Origin: Paratinospora sagittata
Taxonomy: Eukaryota > Streptophyta > Magnoliopsida > Ranunculales > Menispermaceae
DNA length: 64,000 nucleotides
Assembly (NCBI GenBank): GCA_035771175.1
Contig: CM069598.1
Span: 18,886,438-18,950,437, forward strand
Reading direction: 5' to 3'
Under the pieces are notes generated by a model. That model was not told where the DNA came from. It saw nothing but the letters and a program-made list of their open reading frames with translations, and ran no database searches. Shown here piece after piece: positions 11,762 to 24,400 of this stretch (positions within the stretch are counted from its first letter, which is position 1; each line of letters begins with the position of its first letter). Made by a program: the position numbers and the translations under genes.

Positions 11762-12292
11762 AATATTGTGTAATAATTTGTTTTGGAAGTTTTAGAATTA
11801 ATTTTGAATCATTAAATATCCATATATGAGTACTAGAATTGTTTAGATATATTATCAAGAAAATCAGAAAAAATCTTCCGATTTACCATTTGATTTGAGC
11901 CACATCCTTAACAATTTTACAATTCGATTTCAATTTAACAACTATGCATTAAACTACTATTTTAATCAAGTTAGCAGTATGTATGTAAAATTCATGTTCT
12001 GAGTCAATTTACAGCTTTAAAGAGATACATGAGACAGACAAGCTCTACATACCACACACTCTTTAGAATTACAACAAAATAGACTGCATAATAATAGCAT
12101 AGGTTGTAGAAAAGAAGATATTGAACAGCCAAAGGAATAATTGACAAATACGAACCAGTAACCATTTTCATTTCTGAAGCAATTTGTAACATCTTCACCA
12201 TAGGAAATCACATTGGCATTCAAAGAAATAGACATCGTGAAACAACATGAAGACAACAGGATGCTTTACAATTGATTGGGTTAGATAGGTAC
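11762..12292 (-). other. FGT1: FGT1 intron sequence next to the last visible exon
   Basis: AT-rich intron. It has short open frames on the minus strand, but none resembles the FGT1 tail and none has an acceptor/donor pair in a compatible phase. Confidence 0.5.
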
Positions 12293-12421
12293 CTGTTTAG
12301 AAAGGGCTTTCTCAATAGTTCCCCAAACAGGAAGAATGAGGCCACCCAACACATTTACTTCCTGTAGTCTTCTACCAACTGTACAGAAGTTTCCAATCTT
12401 ACATTTTGGACCATGCATGCA
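12293..12421 (-). CDS. FGT1: FGT1 exon: Cys/His-rich C-terminal segment
   Basis: The exon encodes 43 residues, beginning [18 protein letters not shown] and ending TIEKALSKQ. The Cys/His spacing (C-M-H-G-P-K-C, then F-C) matches the conserved tail of plant FGT1. The acceptor is CTGCAG and the donor is GTACC. The protein normally continues for about 45 more residues. I searched the minus strand by eye down to position 1 and found no match. The remaining exon or exons therefore lie left of the window or are lost. Confidence 0.9.
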
Positions 12422-15400
12422 CTGCAGTTAATAGTGGTAAAAAGCTTAATATTAGCAAAATAGATGTCCTTTAATAATAAGTTGATCATTAGCTTAGAAG
12501 CACACAATAATCTAAAAATCTTGAGGCACATGTGTGGTACTTTTCTAAGGAAAAACTAAGACTTGAAAGTGTGTATGCTTTAAATAATCCACAGAGATTG
12601 TATAAATCTGACTTGTGTAAATTTTCTTCTTCAATAATTATGTAGCTTACTTTTTTTAATTTCCATTATTCTACAATCCATATTGTTCATTGGGTCATTG
12701 ATATCATGTTGGCATTATTTTTCCACACTCCATATTCTATTTTGTAGTGTGCACAACATATTGCAATTGCAATTTGCTAAAACCTAGTTGAAGCATATTA
12801 TGCATAAAGTTTTGTATCATGTCTTTTAACATTTTTTTAAGTACTCTGCTAGTTCAACACATAATTGATACAATTTTCTTTTTTCAGAAAGGGGAACTGA
12901 ATGTCAAGACTCCCACCATTACAATGTCTAAGAAGGACGCAGTGTCACCTCAACATTAAAGATGCTATTTCTATATTTGAACCTCTAACCTCTAAGTCAC
13001 AATGGAGCAATCACAACCATTGCACCAAGGTCTACCCTTTATATAACTTCTCTTTTTATGTTTTCAAATTTACTTGTCTATGATAATTTTATATGTAACA
13101 CGTTTTGCTTGAGGACTTCTTGTCCATTCTTTTGTAGGTGCTTGTTTCTTTTAATATAATCATTTCTTCACAAAAATAAAATATATATATATATATATAT
13201 GAAATATTATTAGATTACCCTATTTTACGACAGAATTGTTGTTGTGTGACCATGTGGCCACTAGTTCAAGTCATCGAAACAACCTGTTGAAAAGCAAGGT
13301 AAGACTGCGTACAATAGACCGAAATGTGGTCCGACCCTTCACTTAGACCCCGCATCATGACCGAGCTGCCCTTTTTACAGTTTTACCACAATATTCATTT
13401 AGCCTTTTTCTTCTTCTGTTTTGGGAGAGAGGGGCTCTTATATAATAAACTTGAAAGACCAAAAAGAAGAGGACAAGGAGTCCTCCACTTCAACATACGA
13501 CGACGCACCAATAACTCAACAATAACCATAATTATAAATTGTTCGCCCAGTTGTTAACCAATATGAGAAACTATATGGTATACCCTTGCCCTGCTCACAA
13601 GCTATCTAGCACAAACCCAAGCCCCTCAACCACTCACTGAACCCGTAACCATGAGACAACTTTGGAGGTAATAACCCAGAAGGAAGCAACAAGAAGCGAG
13701 TTCTCCCAAACCTTGCAGCTCTTTGAACAATATCTTTGAAGATTCTAGAGTGAGTTAATTAATTCAATGTTAATCTAACAATTATAATGTACCCTTAATT
13801 ATGTTTTAAGAAGGGTGCTATGTAGAGTCTATTCAAAATGGGCAGAAGCATGCATATTTTAAAGATGCATAGAAAAAGAGCGAAGTGATTCGCAACTTTT
13901 GGTCACATGGACATAATACAAGCCATGGTTCGCACAAAGATAGCAATGGATGAATTTGCGAGAAAAGTAACCAAGTGTGAGAAGAGATCTATAGAAGGGA
14001 TAAGTAAGGGCATTTCTAGTTAAGAATTCAATGAGTAAAGGAAAGAATCAAGGACCAATATAGCTGCTTATTTGGAGTCAATAGATCAAGATTTTTCTTC
14101 TTCTTTTTTTTATCAAAAATGAAGGCGAAGAACTTGAATCGATTAACTTTACTCGAGGACAAGCAAGCCTCCAAAAATGAAGGGTCCAATGGTTAAAAAA
14201 CCCATTGCGACCTATTTGGGCCTACATGTAATTTCTTCAAAGCTTCTAGCAAGGTATAAAAGCAAACTTGTTCGCCCATTACAAAATGATTTGAAAGAAT
14301 TAAAGATGCAATTATAAATATATCCTTCTTTCTTTCTTTCTTTCTTTCTCAAGTCATTTTATCCTTAATTCCTTATTAGCTCTAAAAGGTTTATGATTGC
14401 TTCATTAAGCAAATAATTAAGTAAAAAAAGACTTCTATTTATATATTTCACATTTATGAACAAGGATCGAAAATTCGATTTTGACTTTACTTCGAGCACT
14501 TGAAAATTGGAATTAATTCGGAGAACTTCAATTCGACATGGAGAATTTTTGTAAAAATTCGCTAAATTACAAAAGTTTAGATAATTTTTGCATATATTCT
14601 AAAATATCTAGATTTATTGTAGTATAATCTAAAAACTAATCTAAATAGACACTTTTAATACATAAAAATATCAATGAGTGACCTAACAAAATCAATCTTG
14701 TTAAGTGGGTTGATGAATTTGAAATGGTGGCTTTTGGTCTTAATTCTTTTTCTTTGTTTCGATATTTAATTTTGTGGTGGCTTGCTTCTCGACCATATGC
14801 TTTGCTAGTTTGAATTCCACCATGATTAATTTTATTAGTTTATTATTTAAATGTATTGTTAAGAGTTAACTAAAACAAGATGACTTGGGGAACTCTTTTA
14901 ATTTATTTTTCAGTTCTTACTTATTTCAACTTTATTTGTTTATTTGTTTATTTTTTGCTTATTTTCTTCTCTTTTTGGTAAAGCATATCCCACAAACTAC
15001 ATAATTTGTTAGCTTGTTAAATTTTTTTTTTAAAATTTATATTGCTATGTTGGTTGATGAAATTGAAAATAATACATAATAATTGGTTTTTTTTTTTTGT
15101 TTTCTTTTGAAGAAATAACATTTTTTTACTTCTCTGTCGAATTTTGTTGATTTTTTTTTTTTGTCTAATTTTGGTATTTTTGAATTGAAAAATAGAATTT
15201 TTTTCGAATTTTTCAAATTTTACCGAATTATTTCGGCAAATTTTTGCATTTTTTATTTTACATCTAATTTCCACTTCGATGGTTAAAAAAAGGGAAAAAA
15301 TTCGTGGAAGTTCACCGAATTTCGAAAAAAATTTTAACCATGTTTATGAATGATTAGATACTAGGCTAATGTTCTTGATGTAAAAGTCAATGGATAGGTT

Positions 15401-18400
15401 ATGAGCGCAATGGTTGACACTGGTTCTACGCATAACTTCCTTCCTAATTGAATCATAGCACCACTCTTGAGATTGATCTATCTTGAAGTGGTCGAGGGAG
15501 TATATCATAGCAATCACGCTTGAAGTATAAATAAAAGGAGTGGAACAAAGTGTTTTAAAGCCAATTTGCTTTGTGGTTGTAATTGTCACATATTTTGATG
15601 GCTGCAAATGAGCCACATATTATGATTGTTTCATGTTAAGTTTTAACTCGTAATTATAGAATTCTTGTCTATGATATCTGTTGAACCATATACCGAGTAT
15701 ATGACATGTCAGCCACGCTTGTTTCATCTAGTAGGATGTAATGCAGACCGAGTGAACATACCGACCTGTTCTGGACAGAGAATACGGATCTACTCAACCG
15801 TGCACACAGCTCGAGCCATGGTAGGTCCTACCGACCAGTTAAATGTGTTATTCACCATAATAACCAGGTCAGCATTAGAGAGCTCCAGATCGGCAGATTT
15901 GGTTACCGACCTGGACGAAACGTCAACGAAAACATCAGGTTGGTAGGACATGACGTGTACTACCGACCAATATCTATCGATCTCCTTTACAGAGCATATC
16001 TTTGTTAACAAGCAGATAGAATGGGAGACTACAGATCGGCATACCGATCTGAAGAGATCTACGACTCTGAAACGGATGACAACAGAACACTGGATCAGAT
16101 AGGAATAAGGCGTGATCCACTGCGATAAGTTCGGGATCTACTCCTAATTCGACTCTAATAAGGCCTAAAACTCTACTAGTTTGATTAGAAGGCTGATAAG
16201 TCATCCTAATCCCACAAGGATCGTACCAGTCCTAATTCTACTAGGAATCAAATATGCTCTTCCAGCACAAGTTTGATTCCTGATTCTACAACAACACTAC
16301 TACAAGGCCAAAGACCTCAAGCCCTCTCTATAAAAAGACCATAACCCCTAAGGGAGAGGTAAGCAATTCTCGACTCAATTCATTACTATAAACTCTACGG
16401 AGCTCTGAACTAACTTAGGCATCGAAGGGTCTTTGGCCGATATCACACCGGTGTTCCTTACAATAGCCTACTTTCTCTTGTTTCCCTCTCTCAGATAATC
16501 AACCTCCGGCGATTTCTCCAGCACTCCGACGAGTTCCAAATCAACATCCTCCCTCCACCTCATTGTCTACTGGTGTTGGTCAAATCTTGCACCAACAATA
16601 TCAACTTTCATTATTAACATGTTAGTACGTCTATGTACATTTGAAATTATTTATTAAATTATTCAAGGCCTTTAAATAATTTTATTAATGCCTATCTTTT
16701 CTCAACACCACCTTGCCTACACTAGCTGAATCACCTAGGTATTGTCTCGGTACCTTCACAACATTGCTCCAAATCTCACAAAAATTATGTCCACAGCAAC
16801 CTTTATAAGAAGCACGACCACAACAAACATTTCTTGTGGTAAAGGTACCCTTAATTATTTTCATGTGATAGCGATCATTGACACACAATTAATTTATGAC
16901 TGATGTGACAAAAGCAGCTGGACCATGAGAATTTTGACACAATGAGCAGACTGCTAAAGGGGCAATCTTGCTAATTTTGCACGCTTTAAAAGATTAGGAT
17001 AATTGCATAGTGTAACCCTCTCTTTCATACAGGATTTCTTACGTGTGTTGAGGAAGTTTCATACTCGTCTTCCCAACCTTTACGAGCCTTCTCTGATGAA
17101 GAAATCCTTCTATACTTATTTTTCAGCTCAGCTAATGGCATTTCCCTGTGGAAAACAAGATATAAGCTGGATCAAAAGAAACTAGTGATTAAACTACAAG
17201 GCTTAATGAAACAAAGGCTTAATGAAACAAAAACTTAATGAAACAACACAAGGCAGTAGACCATACCTCAATGCTTCTCCTACAGGTGGACGAAATATTT
17301 TAAACAATCCAGAACCAGATCTGACACAAAAAAAAGAAGAAGATGCAGACAAGATGCAAAAAGTCAAAATTAGTTGCTCCATCCTTTAAGCCAAAAATAG
17401 GATCTATTAGTACTAACTCCAAGCAACATTGTTAACTGAAATCCTACCCTTTCTTTTACTAAAATTACTAAAACAACTACCCAGAAGGATTTTTCATAAT
17501 TTAAACAGGGGAAAAATGAAGAAAGCGCACAATGGGGGTTGAACACAAAAACCTTCACCCTGTTGCTAAAACTGTAATAGCAACAAATAAACAGAACACA
17601 CGGAAAGGAAAAGTAACCAATAACCACTAACCAAACAGAGATTTAGAGTTCGTAAGGTTTGCTGCTTCGCTACATTCATGGGCACTAAAAACTCAACAAA
17701 ACCTCTAAAAAAATGAGATACAAGAGAAACCCATCCTCCTTCCGACACACAATTCTCAACTTTCTTCAAACTTTGATGTATCACTCACAATCGATATAGA
17801 GGGACAGGAAGAACTCTCAACTCTATACAACTAAACTAAGCAAGTTGAGTTGAGAGTTCTTTGTGTCCCTTTGTATCGATTGTGAGTGAGACATCAACTG
17901 ATAGGGATTATAATTTAGTCATGTTCATGGATTGATTCAAAATTGTGAAACTGAACCTAACCAATGCATTCAGTTTGGTTTGAGTTCACATTGAAAAACT
18001 ATAATCCAATTAGTTTGAATTGGGTCATGGTTTAAGACTTCAAAACCCAATTAAAACTTAACCAAACCACTTAAAGAAACATTTGCTACCCTTTCAATTG
18101 TTATGTTTATGATTCTTTTGTAATGAACACATTGGTATACATGTCTATATTTTCATCTTGTATAGAAAGAAAATTTCCATTTACCAGATGTGTGTTGGAT
18201 TTCTCTTATATACATGCGCAAACTAAACCTAAACCAATTTTGTCCGGCTCAACTTTGGTTCAATTTGATAGTGTCGGTTGGTTTATTAAATTGCCAAACC
18301 AATTACCTTCATTTCAATTCCCCACCCCCAACCCAAAAAAAAAAAAAAAAAAGCAAACAAACAAAAAAAACTAGAGTACAAAGTGAAATGTACTTACCAT

Positions 18401-21400
18401 GCACTATAAGAAGTCATTCAATTTAAGATCTATTAACCAACAACTATGCAAGTCATTCAATTTCAGGTCAATTCACCATGTTTCCTACCAAATTATGTAA
18501 TTCCAGATTTTTAGGGTGTACATTTAGCTATTTTAATAAGCAATTTGCTCAAATATGGTGGAAGTGTTATTCTAAATCAACTAATCTATGTTCCAAAGGT
18601 GATCAACACCATGAATAAAGAAAAGTAATGTATATTCTTTCAAATCTAACCTTTCTAATGATTCAAATGGAGTAATGGATCATTAGGAGTTCTAAGTAAA
18701 ATTTTTTGATTTTTGAGTTTTCAAATTATTAAGTCAATGGAAATGGAAAATGCAGAAGTTCAACTAAAATTTGTAAAATAAATGAAAAACCAATAAATTC
18801 AAAAAATGTTGATTTTTAAGTTTGAAAAAAATAAAATAAAAATAGGTTGCTATGTTGTGGTCCCAAAAACCAGCTTTTGCAACAAGAAGTCAAGGATTGT
18901 AAGTCACATTCACCCTAAACTTCGGTCCTGTAAAATTCGGAATCAATCCAGAGAAGTTCAATTTAACATAGAGATTTTTTGTAAAAATTCAACATTATAG
19001 AGAAGTATAAAAAAAATCTATTAAATGTTGTAAAGATCTATGTTTCATGTAGATTTATTGAAACAAAAATAAATATATTCTTAAAACTCATTTAACTATG
19101 AAATATAATGGTTGAAAGTAAGATTTGTAATCTCTATGTTACTTGGCACATGTTATATGTGAGATAAGCCATGTCATGGCTTTTATGCTTATCATATATA
19201 AGAGATACATGGGTTAACGATATAGTTTATAAATTACATTTACATTTGAGTTTTATAAATTTTATTTTGCTTCTTCCTTCAGTGATTTTGTAGCTTCAAT
19301 ACAATACACATGAAATTATGCTTCAATCTCTTACATTTTTATTCTTTTAGGATATCTTCTGAAAAAAGTTGAAGTTCGCATTTTTTTTACTATGTATTTG
19401 AAAAGTAAAATAAAAAAATACTAAATGAATTTTTGAGTTTTACAAATTATTTCAATATTTTACCTAACTTTAATGGAATTTTTAGAGTAATTTGGTTAAA
19501 TATGATTTGTAATTCAATGATTCAAAAATCGATAAATTTTCATAAAAAATTTGTAGAATTTTGTTGAATTTTCATTCCATGCACATAGCCCATCCTTGAT
19601 TCATGAATGAAACTGTGAAATAGTTCTCTCACAACACAACAAAGGAAATAAAAAATCTACCTATTAAGATCTATCAAATCCCACTCATCAACATCTCCCA
19701 GCAATAATTATTCATTCTCTTTTTTGCTAAAAGAAACTAAACATAGTGTATATGTATTAATGAGAGAATCATAAAATTTGTGCAATGACATGGCACACAT
19801 TTCTCAATATAGATACAAAATTACCCCACCCTCTAAGCTAATCCCCAAAGGCATAACCATTAGACAAATTGCTATTGGCAACCCAAAAAGACGCTAAAAG
19901 ATGAGAGTTCTCCCATACTTTAGCCGCCGAGAAGAACTCTTCAAGAAAGACTCGTTTGTTCCTCTCCTTCCATAAGGATCATAAAACCGCCAAACAGACC
20001 ACTTTCCAATGGTCTCTCCATAAAGACTGAACAATGTTCATGAAGGGGAAAATATTTATAATGTCATCCTCAACAAAATCACCGCTCATAACAGGGAAAT
20101 GATAACAACATAGACTCCAAACGTCTTGAGCGGCCGGACACCGCCAACAGATGTGACACACGATTTCAAAATCCTTGCCACAGATAACACCAATGTGGGG
20201 ATAGACACATGGATGGAAATCGTTTTTGCATCATGTCCCCTGTGTTCATTTTCCCATGGGGTGTCACCCACCCCAAGAATTTAACCTTTGATGGTACCTG
20301 GGCTTTCCAAATAGAGTTATGAAAAGGAAATGTAGTAATGTTAGGGTTATTGAGGATGGTTGAATGGAAGGATTTTGTGGTGAACATGCCAAAAGGGTCC
20401 CAAGGCCAAGCCACTCGATCGTCATCCCTGGACAAATTGCATCCCTTGAGCAAACTCACTAAAGATCTCACATCCCCCTCCTCCCTAGGAAGGACATCCT
20501 TACCTAAGTGCAGGTCCCATGACAAGGTAGATTCTCTCGGATTCCTCACAAAATCAATATTAGGTTTGTTATGGGGAAGAGAGCGGTGGTAAAGGCTGGG
20601 GAAGAGTGTTTGGAGGGTGTCATTCCCACGGATCCACCCAAAAAAGAATCGAATCACCCTTTCCTAGTTTAAGTCTAATCAAGGGCAGGAAAATGGGGTA
20701 AACTAATGAAATAAATTTCCATGGGCTTCGAAATGTGGCTCTCGTGGCTATCCCAACGTCCCTTAGGTTGTCTCGGAGTCCATGCCTACTACAAATGTCC
20801 TTTCTCAACAATTGATCCTTCTCACATGAAAACCTCCATAACCATTTCCCAACCAAGGCTTTGTTTTTGACAGAAATATTTCCAATGCCCAAGCCACCTT
20901 GATCAATCTTCCTCTTAACAATACTCCAAGCTACCAGGTGAGAACCATGCACATTATTGACATTTTCCCATAAGAAATCTCTCATTAGCTTTTCAATGCA
21001 ATCTGCCACCTTCACAGGGATCCGAAATACTAATAGAAAATAAGTAGGAAGGGCATCCAAAACCGACTTGATCAATGTAAGTCTTCCCCCCTTTGATAAG
21101 AAACTTCTCTTCCACCCATCAAGCCTTCTAGATACCTTTGCCACTACTGGATCCCAAAAGTCCATTCTAGAAGGGTACCTCCAAGGGGCATGCCTAAATA
21201 TTTCATAGGCCACAAGCAAGTGGAACACCCAATTTGGCTTGCCCTTTGACCTAGCCACTCATAGCATACATTGATGCCTGCCAATTGGCACTTAGCCATA
21301 TTAATTAACATACCAGATAACCAACATAAGGTCCTAACAACCATGGATGCATTATTGACACAACTCCCATTGCCTTCCAAAAAGAGCAAAGTATCATCAG

Positions 21401-24400
21401 CGAATTGAAGGTGAGTGACCTCAACATTCTCCCTCCCCTCCTTGAAACCTGAGATCAAATTGGCCTCTTTTGCCTTGCCCATCATTCTACCCAACACATC
21501 AGCCACCATAGTAAAAAGAAAAGGGGACAATGGACATCCCTGCCTAAGCCCTCTTTCCCCCACAATCTTGCCCCGAGGTCAACCATTGATACAGACATAA
21601 TAAGATACTGAACCTAAACATCCTTGAATCCACTTTCTCCATCTTGAACCAAACCCCTTCTTCATCAGCACAAAGTCTAGAAAATCCCAATTAACCGTGT
21701 CATACGCTTTTGTGAAGTCTAGTTTGAAAACTACCCCCGCCTTTTTTATGGATTTGTAGTCCTCCACCAGCTCATTGGCAATTAGAACAACATCGACAAT
21801 TTGGTCCCGGAGATTGTGTCCTGCATTACACCCTTCAACCTATTCACCAACACCTTGGCAATGATCTTGTAAAGGCATGTGGTAAGACTGATAGGCCTGA
21901 ACTCTGACACCCTTCTGGACACAATCTTTTTAGGGATCAGGCAAATATATGTTTCATTAGTGCACCCATTGATGATCCCATTGTGGAAGAACTCCACCAA
22001 CACCTTCATGAGATCAGCCTTAACGATGTCCCAGCAATTTTGGAAGAAGCACGTGATCATACCATCCGACCCCGGAGCCTTGGAACCCTCACAGTCGAAC
22101 ACAGCTTGTTTCACCTCTTCCTCATCAAAAGGTTGTTTAATCTCATCCCTCTCTGACACCTTGATGGGGCACCAATCAAGACCGTCCACAACCCAAGCTC
22201 GGCTCGTGTCTTTAGAATAGACACCTCGAAAGTGGCCTAGAATCTCAGCCACAATCTTGTCATCCCCATCCAAAATTGTTCCGTCATCCCCATCCAAAAC
22301 TGTTCCATCATCCCTCTCTAGTCTATTAATGGTGTTCAAAGTATTTCTACCAAAGATGACTCTGTGAAAAAATTTGGAGTTGGCATCTCCCTCCTTGAAC
22401 CACCATACCCTAGACTTGAGGATAGCAGCCCTATCTTCATTCAAACATAACTTCCACAGTTCAGCTTTAGCGATCGACTTGTTCTGGGCCAATAGATCAT
22501 TCCCCTTTGGACCCCCTTCCTTTTTATCTAACTCCAAAACTAAATCCTCTAATTCCTTCCTCCTCACAACATCCCACCCAATGATCTCCTCGCCCCATCC
22601 ATGCACCCTGAACTTTACATACTTAACCCTCTGCATAAACTTGTACCCTTCCCACCCTAGTGTAGACCCCTCTCCCCACCAACGCTCAACCCGATTTTTA
22701 AACTCAGGATGATCGATCATTCGACTATCAAACCTTAGAGGTGTTGGCCCCCATTTGGAACTAGAAGTGTCAATAATAACCAATGATCGGAAACAAATCA
22801 CCCCGCCAAACTTCCTGTCTATGGAAAGGAAATAACTCCTCCCATCCCATCCCACCCCAAACACACTAGTTGTGTTCGAAAATTGGAAAATTGAACCACG
22901 TGAAGTTTCCATTAAGGAGAGGAGGATCAATAAGCTCTAGCTCCCTAATCAAGGCATCAAAATCCTTCATACTTAGAGATCTGAAGAGCCCTACCATTAT
23001 TAATCTTCTCAGAAAGGGTACGAACCACATTAAATTCACCACCCACACACCACTTCTCACCACATATACTACTCAACCCAGCGAGTTCACCCATTTATTC
23101 ATTCTCACCCATTTACAAAAATCAAAGAGTTCCATTACAATGCTAACTTATCCAAAAATCACAAAAGAGATAGGAGAAAATGTTGTTTGCTTGTGCCCTT
23201 TTAAAGCGACAATACTATGCACCTAGTATAGTATTGTGACTCCTCACTTTTTATCCATCCACCTCAACGTTTCTTGACCCAAAACATTTGGGCCATTGAT
23301 TGTCTCTAATTATTAATATATAAAATAAATAATTTAAGGAATTTAATCAAATATTAACTTTAAGATTAACAAAATATAAACATTAAATTCTTTTCATGTA
23401 TCATGTATATTTTTAGCATTATTTTATATCTCAATTTACAAAACATAACCCTTAATATATAATTGTAGGATATTTATTCATAGTTTGTGGTACAATCAAG
23501 AGGATACTAAAATTTCTTCATAATCTTTACAATTAAAGTAACATGGTGACGATAGTAAAGTTTCTATGAATACTTGTTTCCTTTCCTTCTTAGCCTTTTC
23601 CAACACTCTCAATGGAGAAACCTTTGCATTTATTCTCTAATCACCTTTGGACATATGAGGTACTTCTTCGCTTTTTGAACCCTGCTGCAAGATGTCTTTC
23701 AATCGAGAGCTTCCACTAGATAGATTCACATGTCCACAAAATTTGCTCTTTGATTTTTGCCTACTACAGTTGATTGCTTCACCATATTTAAATCAGCCAA
23801 TATTCCCATCCTTTCAAGGAGCCATGGCCACAATAAACTTTGCTAGATTCCTTAAACCTATCATGTATATTACTTATGCTTTACAATTAAAATTTAAAAA
23901 ATTTATGACATCAACTTTAAGCAATATGGAATTTTTTTTTCAATAAATCCAAACTTTATTGTTTAGTAACCTAGGGCAGACTCAAGGTTTTAAAACTCGT
24001 AAGGCATAAGTGTGGCAATTTTACTTTGTGATGCGAGGCATAAGTCTCAAGGAGGTACGAGGCGTAAGCCTCACATTTCTATAAAAAGAATACATAAAAA
24101 AAAAATCTTCATTAATTCTAAAAATTGAAATATCATTAATAACTGGAGAAACATGAAACATATACAAACTTGAGCTCCTTCTATGTATAACACCTTATTA
24201 CATTATAATGTCAAGCGTCCAAGACACAAACTTGGTACATCAATTGCTCTAATTATTATAAACATGGCTCAAAAATTCTTCGAAATTCGGCGAACTTCTA
24301 CGAATTATTTCTCTTTTTTTACCATCGAAGTGCGAAGTGGATGTAAAATAAAAAATACAAAAATTCGCCGAAATAGTTCAATAAAATTCGACAAAATTCG

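Noticed and set aside
12017..12256. Minus-strand open frame next to the last exon as the FGT1 tail
   Set aside because: No similarity to the conserved tail, and no splice pair in the needed phase.
13182..14350. TA and CTTT repeats as a CRISPR-like array
   Set aside because: They are simple microsatellites without unit-spacer structure, in plant DNA.
18891..19581. An 8-bp duplication for the family 2 MITE
   Set aside because: CAAGAAGT on the left and CACATAGC on the right do not match. Ends are inferred only from alignment.
21782..22930. 382-codon frame as an independent protein
   Set aside because: It is the middle of a LINE ORF2, continuous with RT motifs on the left and endonuclease motifs on the right.
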